Counted from the first letter of the stretch, positions 17,004-26,310 are shown. The stretch is DNA of 64,000 nt from Candidatus Heimdallarchaeota archaeon (GCA_016839875.1 JAEOTK010000015.1:1-64000); one strand, 5' to 3'. Notes: generated from the sequence alone by a model not told the origin. Made by a program: numbers and translations.

Positions 17004-20000
17004 GTGGTGACTGAAATTAGTCAAAATGGGAATCTCTCAGTAAATGTGCAGGAGTATTTTACTAGTCTAAATCAACAATTACAAGACATATATGTCATAG
17101 CTAGTAAAGCTAGAGAAAAAGGATTAGATCCAAGTTTAAAGGTCGAAATCCCCATTGCAGAAGATATTGCAGATAGGGTTGAGGGATTAATCGGGCCTGA
17201 AGGTATTGGTGAAAGAATTCGGTATTTTGAGAGAAATAATTTATCAAGAGAACAAGTAGCTTTTAAGATTGCAGGAGAAATTTGCGAAGGAAAGCTAGTT
17301 TCTGGATCAAAAGAATTTCTAGCAGATCAAGCTATTAGAGCATCACTCGCTGTGATAACTGAAAGCATTACAGCAGCTCCCCTTGAAGGAATAGCAAAAG
17401 TAAGAATAAAGAAGAATGATGATGGAACAGAATATTTAGCTATTTACTTTGCTGGTCCGATTCGGTCTGCAGGAGGGACTGCTGCAGGAATGAGTGTACT
17501 ACTAGCAGATTATATACGAGAAAAGTTGGGTTTGGCAAAGTATAAACCTGACCAAAGAGAAGTTGAAAGATATGTTGAAGAGCTTGAACTCTATAATAGA
17601 GTAAGTCATTTACAAATTCCAACTACAAAAGAAGAACAGCGATTTGCTGCTAGTAATCTAACCATTGAAATTACAGGAGAACCAACAGACAAGGTGGAAG
17701 TTTCCGGTAATCGTGACTTAAGAAGGGTTGAAACAAATAGACTACGTGGTGGAGCATGTTTAGTTTTTAATGATGGACTTGTTGGTCGTTCTAAAAAACT
17801 CTACAAACGTGTTATCGAAAATAACCTTCAAGGTTGGGACTGGTTTGAAGAACTTATTAGTATTCACGATAAAGCAGGTTCAAGCCAAGAAGATATAGGA
17901 GACAAATACGATGTCGATGAGGATAGTGAAGACACATCTGATGTGGAGATAATTCCAAATGATGAAGAAGTAATTGTTGATGTGGGGTATATCAAGGATG
18001 TCATTGGAGGTAGACCTGTTTTTGCACATCCCTCTGAAAAAGGTGGTTTTAGATTAAGATATGGAAGATCAAGAACAACAGGGCTTGCTAGTATGGGAAT
18101 TCATCCTGCATTAATGGGACTAGTAAATGATTTTCTAGCATGTGGTACCCATCTTAGGACAGAGAGACCAGGAAAGGGTGCCATTGTTATGCCAGTTGAT
18201 TCAATCCATCCTCCAATTGTAAGACTTCAAAACGGGGATGTTGTCAAGATTAATAGTTATGAAGAAGCCAAACAAATACGACAGAATATTGATGAAATAA
18301 TTTTTCTAGGGGATATGCTTTATGGAGTTGGAGAATTTAACCAGAATAATCATGATCTAATTCCTTCTGGATATTGTGAAGAATGGTGGATTCAAGAATT
18401 AGAAGAAGCTCTTATGGACCTTACTGCTGAAAAACGGCTTAATTTTATTAAAAAATTCAATAAACTTCTAAATAAACTAGAAAAAGACCCACTTTCTAAC
18501 ATGCCCTCTTCTAGAGAAGCATTAGACATCTCTAAAGAATTAGACATTCCACTCCATCCTGAGTATACCTATCATTGGTCTGATCTTTCTGTTGATGAGT
18601 TCAAGAAATTACGCAATTTCGTAGCAAAAGAGAAAATCATTCAAAACAATATACTAGAACTACCTCTTAAAGATGAAATGAAAGCTATTCTAGATTTGAT
18701 TTGTATACCTCACAAAATTGTTAATGAAAATATGAATTTTGGAATCCATAGCTTTTCTCTTTTATCTACACTTGGAATTAGTGAAGATAAAATTATACCT
18801 CTCAAAACTAAGAATGATAAAATACTGAATGCAATAAATTCTGTGAGTGAAACTAAAATTCGAGCAAAATGTCCAGTTTATACTGGAGCAAGAATGGGAC
18901 GGCCTGAAAAGGCTAAAGATAGAAGAATGCGACCTCCTGTTCATATGATTTTTCCAATAGAAGATACAGGAGGACGTCTCAGAGATCTTCTTAAAGCTGG
19001 TGAAAAAATAAATATAGAAATAGAAATTACAAATAGAAGATGTCCCGAATGTGGTGAAACTACACATAGAGTGAAGTGCTTTTCATGTGACAAACCCACT
19101 GAAATAGTAAAAACTTGTCCGTTTTGTAAAATTGAAGTCTCTGATGATATATGTTCAAGATGTGGAAAAGGAACCAAAAGCTCCAAACGAGTAGCATATC
19201 CTTTAGATTCAAGAATAAGGGGTATCAGAAAAATCATCGGTCCTCCATTTCCACAGAAAGTTAAAGCTGTTAAGAAACTAATGAACAAAGATAAGGTTCC
19301 TGAATTATTGGAAAAAGGTGTTTTAAGATCAAAACACGATGTTTTTGTTTACAGAGATGGTACAATCAGATTCGATGCAACAGACGCAGTATTAACTCAT
19401 TTTAAACCTAACGAGATTAAATGCTCTGTACAAAAATTACATGAAATAGGTTATACCTCTGATATCCATGGTAAGCCATTGGAGAAGAGTAATCAGATAA
19501 TTGAGTTAAAAATACAAGATATAATTTTGAATATTGATGGTGGAAAACATTTAGTAAAAATATCCCAATTTGTAGATGAATTACTAGAAAAAGTGTATAA
19601 ACTACCAAGATATTATAATGCAACAAAACCTGCAGATCTTATAGGTCAAGTTATCATAGGTCTAGCTCCCCACACTTCAGCAGGTATCGTTGGACGATTA
19701 ATAGGTTTTACTAATGCTAAAGTGAATTTAGCACATCCTTATTGGCATGCAGCAAAACGAAGAAATGCCGATGGGGATGAAGATTCTGTTCTTCTAGCTC
19801 TAGATGCCTTCCTTAATTTTTCAAAAAGTTATCTGCCCGAAATACGAGGAGGGAAAATGGATGCACCCTTGATTTTGGTTGCAAATCTGAACCCTCATGA
19901 AGTAGATGATGAATCTCAAAATGTTGATACTTGTTTGACCTATCCTTTATCTTTCTATGATGCTACATTAGAGCATTCTTCTCCTAAGAATGTTTTACCT

Positions 20001-20582
20001 CTTATTGACATGATTAGAAATAGATTAAATGATGAAAGTGCGTATGAAGGTTTTAAGTACTCTCATTGGAATACAAAGATCTTTGATGGACCCGAAACTA
20101 CTTCGTACAAAGCACTGACTAAAATGGAAGAAAAGGTTCGTGCTCAGCTTAGAGTTGCAGAACTAATTCGATCAGTAGATGTACAAGATGTTGCTTCTCG
20201 TATAGTAATTAATCATTTTATACCTGATTTAATTGGAAATTTAAGACGTTTTGGTGCGCAGAAAATCCGTTGTACAAAGTGCAATAGAACCTATCGTCGT
20301 ATCCCACTTTCTGGAACTTGTCATAATTGTGGAAAAGAGAATCTGAATCTTACCGTTTATCAGAAATCTGTTTCGAAGTATTTTACAATGGCAACAAACT
20401 TAGTGCATGAATATCAGCTCTCTGATTATCTGAAAAGTAGATTGGATATTATTAAACATAATATGGAATCTTTGTTTGAGTTTAGTGAAATTTCAGATTC
20501 AAAGTCTTCAAAAGGCAAAAAATCAAACGAACAAGTTGTACTTTCTGATTTCCTTGTAAAGTATAATTCTGAAGAGAAATAG
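17004..20582 (+). CDS. polC: DNA polymerase D large (catalytic) subunit DP2
   Basis: A 1192-residue DP2, the catalytic subunit of the archaea-specific replicative PolD. The active-site motif NADGDED (921-927) carries the catalytic aspartates and is uninterrupted, so the intein often found at this site is absent. Before it is a four-part zinc region starting at Cys680 (CPECGE, CFSCDK, CPFCK, CSRCGKG), and near the C-terminus another zinc finger starting at Cys1090 (CTKCNRTY, then CHNCGKEN). An acidic, low-complexity insert occurs near residues 300-325. The start is one of two consecutive GTG codons. The partner DP1 subunit is not in this window. A T-rich run follows the stop. Confidence 0.97.
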   Translation: MVTEISQNGNLSVNVQEYFTSLNQQLQDIYVIASKAREKGLDPSLKVEIPIAEDIADRVEGLIGPEGIGERIRYFERNNLSREQVAFKIAGEICEGKLVSGSKEFLADQAIRASLAVITESITAAPLEGIAKVRIKKNDDGTEYLAIYFAGPIRSAGGTAAGMSVLLADYIREKLGLAKYKPDQREVERYVEELELYNRVSHLQIPTTKEEQRFAASNLTIEITGEPTDKVEVSGNRDLRRVETNRLRGGACLVFNDGLVGRSKKLYKRVIENNLQGWDWFEELISIHDKAGSSQEDIGDKYDVDEDSEDTSDVEIIPNDEEVIVDVGYIKDVIGGRPVFAHPSEKGGFRLRYGRSRTTGLASMGIHPALMGLVNDFLACGTHLRTERPGKGAIVMPVDSIHPPIVRLQNGDVVKINSYEEAKQIRQNIDEIIFLGDMLYGVGEFNQNNHDLIPSGYCEEWWIQELEEALMDLTAEKRLNFIKKFNKLLNKLEKDPLSNMPSSREALDISKELDIPLHPEYTYHWSDLSVDEFKKLRNFVAKEKIIQNNILELPLKDEMKAILDLICIPHKIVNENMNFGIHSFSLLSTLGISEDKIIPLKTKNDKILNAINSVSETKIRAKCPVYTGARMGRPEKAKDRRMRPPVHMIFPIEDTGGRLRDLLKAGEKINIEIEITNRRCPECGETTHRVKCFSCDKPTEIVKTCPFCKIEVSDDICSRCGKGTKSSKRVAYPLDSRIRGIRKIIGPPFPQKVKAVKKLMNKDKVPELLEKGVLRSKHDVFVYRDGTIRFDATDAVLTHFKPNEIKCSVQKLHEIGYTSDIHGKPLEKSNQIIELKIQDIILNIDGGKHLVKISQFVDELLEKVYKLPRYYNATKPADLIGQVIIGLAPHTSAGIVGRLIGFTNAKVNLAHPYWHAAKRRNADGDEDSVLLALDAFLNFSKSYLPEIRGGKMDAPLILVANLNPHEVDDESQNVDTCLTYPLSFYDATLEHSSPKNVLPLIDMIRNRLNDESAYEGFKYSHWNTKIFDGPETTSYKALTKMEEKVRAQLRVAELIRSVDVQDVASRIVINHFIPDLIGNLRRFGAQKIRCTKCNRTYRRIPLSGTCHNCGKENLNLTVYQKSVSKYFTMATNLVHEYQLSDYLKSRLDIIKHNMESLFEFSEISDSKSSKGKKSNEQVVLSDFLVKYNSEEK

Positions 20583-20586
20583 ACCT

Positions 20587-20601
20587 TTGTTTTGTTTTTT
20601 A
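20587..20601 (+). terminator. T-rich terminator after polC
   Basis: A T-rich stretch (TTTGTTTTGTTTTTT) starts a few bases after the polC stop. It is consistent with archaeal oligo-T termination. Confidence 0.45.
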
Positions 20602-20652
20602 AAAGAAACGAATCATTTTTAACTATTTGATGGTTCTTAAGATTGAAGCATA

Positions 20653-21438
20653 ATGGGGAAAGCTGTAAAGGATGAATCTTCTCTTAAGTTGAAAACACTA
20701 GCAAATCCAAAGGGAAGAAACAAGCATATTTACGCAATAATATCTTTCCTTGTTGTTGTTATATTGACTATTGTGCTATATTTAGTTCCAGATTACTATT
20801 TCTTGGAAAAGCTTACCAATGACACCGTTTTCCAATTTCTGCAATTCTACCAGTATGATGTGGTTTTAGATGGTTATTACAGTGAGCGCGAATTAGGAAG
20901 CTCAGCAATTGTTATTATCACAAATTTCCTAACAAGTTTAGATGGCCACAATGCTCTTACTCCTGTAATAAGGTCTGTAACAGTAAGTAGGAGATTTGCT
21001 GTAGTTAGAGCTTGTACTGGTATGCAAGCAGGAGCACTTCTTATGGGATTGATAATTGTAACACCTGCAGATTTCTGGAACAAAGTCAAAGCAACTTTCT
21101 ATTCTACAATAGCTTTGATAATTGGAAATTTCCTCCGAATAGCTCTTGTAATTGGAATGACAATTACATTAGAAGCTAGTTATGGTACAACAGCTTCAGC
21201 TGCATGGATTTGGGCACACGATGTATTAGGAAAACCAATAGGTTTCTTTGGAACAATATTTTTTGCCATTATAATAGAGAAACAAGGCGTTCCTATTTTG
21301 AATACCGTAAGTATATGGATTGATTCTTTGTTTGATTTGTTCACTTTCGTAAAGAACTGGGTTGTTTCTTTGTTTGATTCTCCAAAGAAAAGCACTAGTA
21401 AACAAGCTAAGAAGAATGTCAAAACAAAGGTCAAATAG
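20653..21438 (+). CDS. Archaeosortase/exosortase-family protein
   Basis: A 261-residue integral membrane protein with five or six predicted helices and a basic cytoplasmic tail. It carries the exosortase/archaeosortase triad: Cys121 in ACTGMQAG, Arg162 in GNFLRIAL and His189 in WAHDVLGKP. Archaeosortases are transmembrane transpeptidases that cut a C-terminal tripartite sorting signal of surface proteins and often attach the protein to a lipid. No protein in the window has a textbook PGF-CTERM-like tail; the envelope protein at 32184-32762 is the only candidate client here. It follows polC by 70 bp on the same strand. Confidence 0.88.
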   Translation: MGKAVKDESSLKLKTLANPKGRNKHIYAIISFLVVVILTIVLYLVPDYYFLEKLTNDTVFQFLQFYQYDVVLDGYYSERELGSSAIVIITNFLTSLDGHNALTPVIRSVTVSRRFAVVRACTGMQAGALLMGLIIVTPADFWNKVKATFYSTIALIIGNFLRIALVIGMTITLEASYGTTASAAWIWAHDVLGKPIGFFGTIFFAIIIEKQGVPILNTVSIWIDSLFDLFTFVKNWVVSLFDSPKKSTSKQAKKNVKTKVK

Positions 21439-21518
21439 CTGCTCTACTTAACCATTTTCTTTGAAAAAAACTATTAAAAAGTAAGGTGGTCACTTTCATA
21501 AAGTTTTATTAAATGAAT

Positions 21519-21528
21519 TTTTATATAC
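21519..21528 (+). promoter_or_regulatory. TATA box for the gelsolin-like gene
   Basis: The string TTTTATATAC around these positions lies about 37 bases before the ATG at 21561, giving a short leader of roughly 10 nt. A purine-rich region upstream (AAAAAGTAAGG) could be the TFB recognition element. Confidence 0.5.
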
Positions 21529-21560
21529 TATTCTGAAAACAGTTTGAGTGTGAAGCTACG

Positions 21561-22481
21561 ATGAGATTCTTAGAAGTTCAAGAAGATGGATCATTGGTAG
21601 AGAGTCAAGAATTAGCTCTAGGTCCTGAAAAAGTGATAATAGTAGTAGATGAAGACGATAAGAGAATGTGGTTGTGGAAAGGAACAAAGTGTCCAATAAG
21701 GAAGAAATTCATAGGGAGTAGAGCTCTATCTGATTTAAGGAAAAAAGAGTATGGTTTTGCTTATGTTCCACAATCTTGTGATCAAGATGATGAAACAGCA
21801 GAATTTGTGGCAATGTTAGGAAAGATTGGAAAAACTGATCTTGTACCAGATATTGTTAAAAATAGAGCCTCAGAAATTATTGAAAGGCAACGCCAGATTA
21901 ATGTTTTTGAAGAATCAGAAGCTGAAGCTTCAGTTCCTTCAACAACTATTTCCGAAGATGCAGCGGGGATAAAAGATAGACCTTCACAGGTTTCTTCTTC
22001 CGAATTACCAACCCATATGGCAAAAATGGGAGCTCCAGGAAATAGACCTACACCATCAATTCTTACAGCATTAGAATCTGGGGAAATAGACATAAAACCA
22101 CCTGAAAAACAAGCTGCACCAGCAGCACCAGCAGCACCAGTGGCAAGCGAACCAGTCGTTGTAAAAGATTCAGTCTTAGAAAAATCGCTTAAAATTCTTA
22201 GAGATTTAGGAACTCCTAAAGGATTCTTTAGAGATCTGGTTATAATTGGAAATAAGGTCTATACAGAAGCTTATACTGGAGAGTTTGAAGAATTAGACGA
22301 ACCTCCTGAAGGGATATTCTTTTCTAGTTCTCATGTACCCAGAATGATTTGTGAAAATGGTCTTGTACGTGCAATCGAATTCTTGAAACCTGAAGAAGGA
22401 GCAGAATTAGGCGAAGAAGACGAAAAAATAGCACAAGATATTGAAGATTTGCTAGCAATGTTCGAAATAGAGGTAGGCTAA
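21561..22481 (+). CDS. Gelsolin-like domain protein with Pro/Ala linker
   Basis: A 306-residue soluble protein in three parts. Residues ~20-100 read KVIIVVDEDDKRMWLWKGTKCP followed by a basic KKFIGSRALSDLR helix and YGFAYVPQ, which is the strand-WxWxG-helix pattern of gelsolin/ADF-H-like domains. Residues ~110-205 are low complexity, with a Pro/Ala repeat at about 187-195. Residues 205-306 form another compact domain (RDLVIIGNKVYTEAYTGE, then SSHVPRMICENG) that I do not recognise, ending in an acidic tail. Gelsolin-type proteins are known in Asgard archaea, where some regulate actin. The WxWxG match is suggestive, not proof. The downstream ubiquitin-like gene is 45 bp away on the same strand. 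Confidence 0.7.
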   Translation: MRFLEVQEDGSLVESQELALGPEKVIIVVDEDDKRMWLWKGTKCPIRKKFIGSRALSDLRKKEYGFAYVPQSCDQDDETAEFVAMLGKIGKTDLVPDIVKNRASEIIERQRQINVFEESEAEASVPSTTISEDAAGIKDRPSQVSSSELPTHMAKMGAPGNRPTPSILTALESGEIDIKPPEKQAAPAAPAAPVASEPVVVKDSVLEKSLKILRDLGTPKGFFRDLVIIGNKVYTEAYTGEFEELDEPPEGIFFSSSHVPRMICENGLVRAIEFLKPEEGAELGEEDEKIAQDIEDLLAMFEIEVG

Positions 22482-22526
22482 GTTAGCAACATCCTTCTTA
22501 CACTTTTTCTTACTTGTGGTGATTAA

Positions 22527-22808
22527 ATGAGATTTTACAAGATAGTTATACAAATTCATCCATCTATTCCATCCGATTCAGATATTCTACAAGGTGAATT
22601 TGAGGAGGGAACAAATCTATTAGACGGAATTATCTCCATATTATCAAAAGATCAAAAAATATCAAAAATTATTTTGAGTAATGGAGAAATTAGACCCGGC
22701 TTTCTTCTTATTTCAAATAAAATTGAACTAAGAACGACAGGAAAAACACGCGATCCCATAACTGAAAATCTGGAGATTCGAATCATTCCCATTTCACACG
22801 GAGGATAA
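22527..22808 (+). CDS. Ubiquitin-like (MoaD/ThiS/SAMP-type) protein ending in Gly-Gly
   Basis: A 93-residue protein with a beta-grasp pattern: strand YKIVIQIHP, a turn, helix LLDGIISILSKD, strands around KIILSNGEIRPGFLLISN, and a last strand LEIRIIPISHGG that ends exactly at the stop. The terminal Gly-Gly is the hallmark of MoaD, ThiS, Urm1 and SAMP proteins, which are adenylated by an E1-like enzyme and then used as sulfur carrier or protein tag. No E1-like gene is in the window, and no molybdopterin or thiamine genes adjoin it. The neighbour is the gelsolin-like gene, 45 bp upstream. Which of the roles applies is unknown. Confidence 0.78.
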   Translation: MRFYKIVIQIHPSIPSDSDILQGEFEEGTNLLDGIISILSKDQKISKIILSNGEIRPGFLLISNKIELRTTGKTRDPITENLEIRIIPISHGG

Positions 22809-22883
22809 AATCCTTAAGTTGAACTAAACTTCTTTAGATATGTTTTTAACCCACTTTATGACTTAACATTTTGTTTGGTGCAA

Positions 22884-22969
22884 GCCAGGATAGCCAAGCG
22901 GACAACGGCGCTGGTCTTGAAAATCAGTTCCTTATAGGATCCAGGGTTCAAATCCCTGTCCTGGCTCCA
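22884..22969 (+). tRNA. tRNA-Ser (UGA)
   Basis: Acceptor GCCAGGA pairs perfectly with TCCTGGC, the D-arm is GCC/GGC, the anticodon loop CTTGAAA carries TGA, a long variable arm with a TCC/GGA stem marks a class II tRNA, and the T-arm is CAGGG TTCAAAT CCCTG. CCA is encoded (22967-22969). The discriminator base is T, whereas serine tRNAs normally have G. No intron. Confidence 0.93.
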
Positions 22970-23020
22970 ACCCTTATTTCTTTGCATGAAATGAGGTTAT
23001 AAAGGTGAGGTGGAAGCAAT

Positions 23021-25105
23021 ATGTCCACTATAGAAAGTCCATATATTCTTGGTATAGCGGAAAAACCCCAAGCGGCTAGAAGACTAGCAAATGCTTTGGA
23101 TGAAGGAAACAAACCCACGCATAAGAAGATAAGTGGCGTTCCAGTTTATATTTGTCAAAGAGATGGAAATAGAATTGTTATTGCTCCTGCAATAGGACAT
23201 CTTTTCACTTTATCTCCTATTAGCAAAACCTGGAATTATCCTGTTCTAGATTATGAGTGGGTTCCCAGTTATACAGTTAATAAAACAGCTAGAACAAAGA
23301 ATTTTATTGACACCTTCAAGGTTCTTGGTAAACGTGCAGAAAATGTCATTATAATGACTGATTATGATCGTGAAGGTGAAGTTATAGGCTTCTTGATCTT
23401 GAAATATCTATTAGGAAAGAATCAAGCAGAACGAATGAGGTTTTCAACACTAACTCGAATTGATATTCTAGATGCTTATGAAAAAAGAGAGAAAGAATTA
23501 GATTCAGGTTTTCTAAATTCAGGACTCCTTCGTCATTATGTTGATTGGTTATACGGCATTAATTATTCCAGAGCTCTGAGCTTATCTCTTAAGAGAGTAT
23601 CTGGAAGATTCAAAACTATTTCTATAGGCCGTGTGCAAGGCCCTACTCTAAAGTCTGTGGTAAGTCTAGAAAATGAGTTGAGTTTATTTGTCCCCATTCC
23701 TTATTGGACAATAGATAGCGAGGTAAAACTTGGAAATAAGGATTTTAAGGCATTTTATGAAAAATCAAGGATTGAAACACAGAAACTTGCATCGCAGATA
23801 GTTAAAGAATGTTCAAGTTTAGTTGGTAAGGTTTACGATATCTCTGAAGAGCAAACTAACATGTATCCTTTTCCACCCTTTAATTTGGGAGATCTTCAAA
23901 GAGAATCATACAAACATTTCAGATTTTCTCCTACTAAAACCCTTGAAATAGCCGAAAAACTATATCTGAGAGCTTTGATATCTTATCCCAGAACAGATAG
24001 TCAGAAATTACCAATGACATTAGGTCATAAGACAATATTAAACAAAATAAGTAATCAAAATGAATATGGTGATTTTGCTAAAGAGATTCTACAGAGAAAG
24101 AAATTCAAACCTAGAGAAGGAAAGAAAACTGATGCTGCTCATCCAGCAATACATCCAACAGGTAATAAATCTGAAGAAAACCTAACTGCAGATGATAAGA
24201 AAATCTATGATTTAATTGTTAAACGCTATCTATCTGCTTTCGGTGAAAAAGCTTTACTAGCAAAGAAATCGATTAAGATTGATGTTAATAATCACAAATT
24301 TGAGGTAAGAGGTAGTCAAATCATATCTGAGGGGTGGATAAAATACTACAAACCTTATATTTCTCTCAAGGAAAGTAGTATTCCAGACGTAGAAATAGAT
24401 GGTATGGTTAACTTCAATTTCATAGAATCCAGTGACCATTTCACTTCTCCTCAAAGACGATATAATGAATCATCTTTATTGAACAAAATGGAAGAAGAAA
24501 AAATTGGTACTAAAGCTACAAGAGCAGGAATTATTAAAACACTATTCGACAGAGGTTATGTTGAAGGTGGAATAATTAAACCTACACCTCTGGGTTTTGC
24601 AGTAATTAATGTTCTTCAAGATCATTATCCTATATTGATTAAATCAGAAATGACAAGAGAACTAGAGGAAAAAATGGAAATAGTCCAAAATGAAGGAAAG
24701 GACATTAATCAGGAAATCCTATCTATCAAGAAAGAATTAAAGAATCTATTAACACAATTTCACCAGAAAGAGAGTGAGATTGGTCTTTCTTTATACCAGA
24801 ATCTTCAGAGTTCTGAAGAAAGCAAAACTGTTGTTATTGGAAAATGTAAACAGTGTAATAAGGGTGAATTAAGAATAATTAAATCTAGAAAAACAGGTAA
24901 GCGGTTCATCGCTTGTTCTTCTTATTTTGATAAGTCAATAAAGTGCGGTGTAACATTTCCTATACCAGCTTCAGGAAAGATAGTACCTACTAAAAAAGTA
25001 TGTGAATTTGATGGTCTTCCTATTATAGAATGGCAAAGAGGAAGAAAGAAACAACAGATGTGTGTTTCTCTAGACTGCCCCTCAAAAAAGAAAGGAGAGC
25101 AATGA
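23021..25105 (+). CDS. topA: DNA topoisomerase I (type IA)
   Basis: A 694-residue type IA topoisomerase that relaxes negative supercoils through a 5'-phosphotyrosine intermediate. The TOPRIM domain begins LGIAEKPQAA with Glu14, and continues with TDYDREGEVIGF for the Mg-binding Asp-x-Asp. The catalytic tyrosine is Tyr322 in LISYPRTDS. Later motifs EKIGTKATRAGII and GYVEGG match the family. The last 100 residues have a zinc ribbon (CKQCNKGEL, then CSS and CGVTF) and a partial one (CVSLDCPSKKK). A strong ribosome-binding site (GGTGAGGTGG) precedes the ATG. The gene directly follows tRNA-Ser and is nearly contiguous with the small gene at 25109. Confidence 0.95.
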   Translation: MSTIESPYILGIAEKPQAARRLANALDEGNKPTHKKISGVPVYICQRDGNRIVIAPAIGHLFTLSPISKTWNYPVLDYEWVPSYTVNKTARTKNFIDTFKVLGKRAENVIIMTDYDREGEVIGFLILKYLLGKNQAERMRFSTLTRIDILDAYEKREKELDSGFLNSGLLRHYVDWLYGINYSRALSLSLKRVSGRFKTISIGRVQGPTLKSVVSLENELSLFVPIPYWTIDSEVKLGNKDFKAFYEKSRIETQKLASQIVKECSSLVGKVYDISEEQTNMYPFPPFNLGDLQRESYKHFRFSPTKTLEIAEKLYLRALISYPRTDSQKLPMTLGHKTILNKISNQNEYGDFAKEILQRKKFKPREGKKTDAAHPAIHPTGNKSEENLTADDKKIYDLIVKRYLSAFGEKALLAKKSIKIDVNNHKFEVRGSQIISEGWIKYYKPYISLKESSIPDVEIDGMVNFNFIESSDHFTSPQRRYNESSLLNKMEEEKIGTKATRAGIIKTLFDRGYVEGGIIKPTPLGFAVINVLQDHYPILIKSEMTRELEEKMEIVQNEGKDINQEILSIKKELKNLLTQFHQKESEIGLSLYQNLQSSEESKTVVIGKCKQCNKGELRIIKSRKTGKRFIACSSYFDKSIKCGVTFPIPASGKIVPTKKVCEFDGLPIIEWQRGRKKQQMCVSLDCPSKKKGEQ

Positions 25106-25108
25106 GAA

Positions 25109-25345
25109 ATGAATGCCAATAATCAATTATGCCCCATTTGTAGAACTAAGAAGCAAGCTGCTAGTGAGAAGTACTGTAGTAATCACAAAACAGCAAAAAA
25201 TAAATTACAAAGAGGTTATGAATCTTGGTTGAAAGCATATGGTGTCCTTTCTTGGGATGATTTTCTTCAAAAACTCCTAAATCTAACAGATATTGTTGGT
25301 ACACTCATAAAAGATGTAGCAGAATATGAGATGTATTTCAAATAA
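25109..25345 (+). CDS. Small zinc-ribbon-like protein
   Basis: A 78-residue protein starting four bases after the topA stop, so almost certainly in the same operon. The N-terminus has CPICRTK and then a lone Cys-x2-His (YCSNHK), a CxxC...CxxH type zinc site. The remainder is helical (KNKLQRGYESWLKAYG, WDDFLQKLLNL) without membrane segments. I do not recognise the family. A role linked to topoisomerase, or in binding nucleic acid, is plausible from position only. Confidence 0.7.
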   Translation: MNANNQLCPICRTKKQAASEKYCSNHKTAKNKLQRGYESWLKAYGVLSWDDFLQKLLNLTDIVGTLIKDVAEYEMYFK

Positions 25346-25377
25346 GCAAGATTGTTTTCAATTAAAATAGAGTGTGC

Positions 25378-26289
25378 TTATTTCTGAGGTATGATGTTAT
25401 CAATTATTTTCTCAGGAATAAACGGCTCTAAATCAGTATATTTCTGACCAACACCCATGAAAATTATAGGACTTTTGCTTAGGTGAGTAATTGAAACAGC
25501 TGCTCCTCCTTTTACATCAGCATCTATTTTATTGAGAATTGCGGCGTCAATTCCTATTTTTTCATTAAACAATCGAACTTGAGAAAGTAATGCATTTCCT
25601 GTTAGTGCGTCACCAACAAAGATCTTCAGATCTGGTTGTGCGACATTGCAGATTTTTTGCAATTCAGACATTAGATTTGAGCTAGTTTCTATCCTTCCTG
25701 CGGTATCTATTAGAACAACATCAATTTTCCTCGAAATTGCATGATTTATAGCATCATATGCTACTGCCGCTGCATCTGAACCATATGTTTGAGCTATGAC
25801 ATTTATTCCTAATACTTCTCCGTGTTTTTGCAATTGCTGAATACTTCCTGCTCTATAAGTATCACCAGCAGCAAATACACTTGAAAATCCATTTTCCTCC
25901 AGATATTTACCAAGCTTTGCAATGGATAGAGTTTTTCCCACTCCGTTAACACCAAAGAATGCAATTATCAGTGGATTATTCTTTTTAGCAGCTTCTTTCA
26001 CTTCTTTCAGAATATCTATTTGCTGGGGAGGGGATAATATTTCAAGCAATACTTCTCTTAGAGAAATTAAGATTGCAGATCTTGAATTAGAGAAGCGAGT
26101 ATGTTCAGTAGTAGTAAGTTTTTCCGAGAAATTTTTGCATATGGCATCGGCAGTTTCAACAGCCACCTCGTTCTTAATTAAAACATCTTTAAGTTCTTTA
26201 GAAAATTTGGCTATTGATCTTGCAGATAAATCAGTTATTGTGATTTTTTTGAATACCTTTGAGACGCTTTTTCGAAGTTGATCAAACAA
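25378..26289 (-). CDS. ftsY: Signal recognition particle receptor FtsY
   Basis: A 303-residue SRP-type GTPase that docks SRP-ribosome complexes at the membrane. The N domain covers residues 1-100; the G domain has GVNGVGKT (113-120), AAGDTYRAGS (140-149), DTAGR (195-199), an NKIDAD motif near 244 where TKLDAD is usual, and KGGAAVS. The closing GVGQKYTDLEPF is the FtsY signature and separates it from SRP54, which would carry an M domain. It lacks an acidic membrane-targeting A domain. It is the last gene of the minus-strand translation operon, 21 bp after prefoldin alpha, an order common in archaea. Confidence 0.95.
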   Translation of the reverse strand: MFDQLRKSVSKVFKKITITDLSARSIAKFSKELKDVLIKNEVAVETADAICKNFSEKLTTTEHTRFSNSRSAILISLREVLLEILSPPQQIDILKEVKEAAKKNNPLIIAFFGVNGVGKTLSIAKLGKYLEENGFSSVFAAGDTYRAGSIQQLQKHGEVLGINVIAQTYGSDAAAVAYDAINHAISRKIDVVLIDTAGRIETSSNLMSELQKICNVAQPDLKIFVGDALTGNALLSQVRLFNEKIGIDAAILNKIDADVKGGAAVSITHLSKSPIIFMGVGQKYTDLEPFIPEKIIDNIIPQK

Positions 26290-26310
26290 ATAAACACACG
26301 TCCTTTTTGA

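Noticed and set aside
17440..19626. Minus-strand frames inside polC
   Set aside because: They lie in the antisense of conserved DP2 motifs and zinc fingers and read as shadow translations.
19750..19800. An intein at the DP2 active site
   Set aside because: NADGDED continues directly into conserved flanking sequence, so no intein is inserted.
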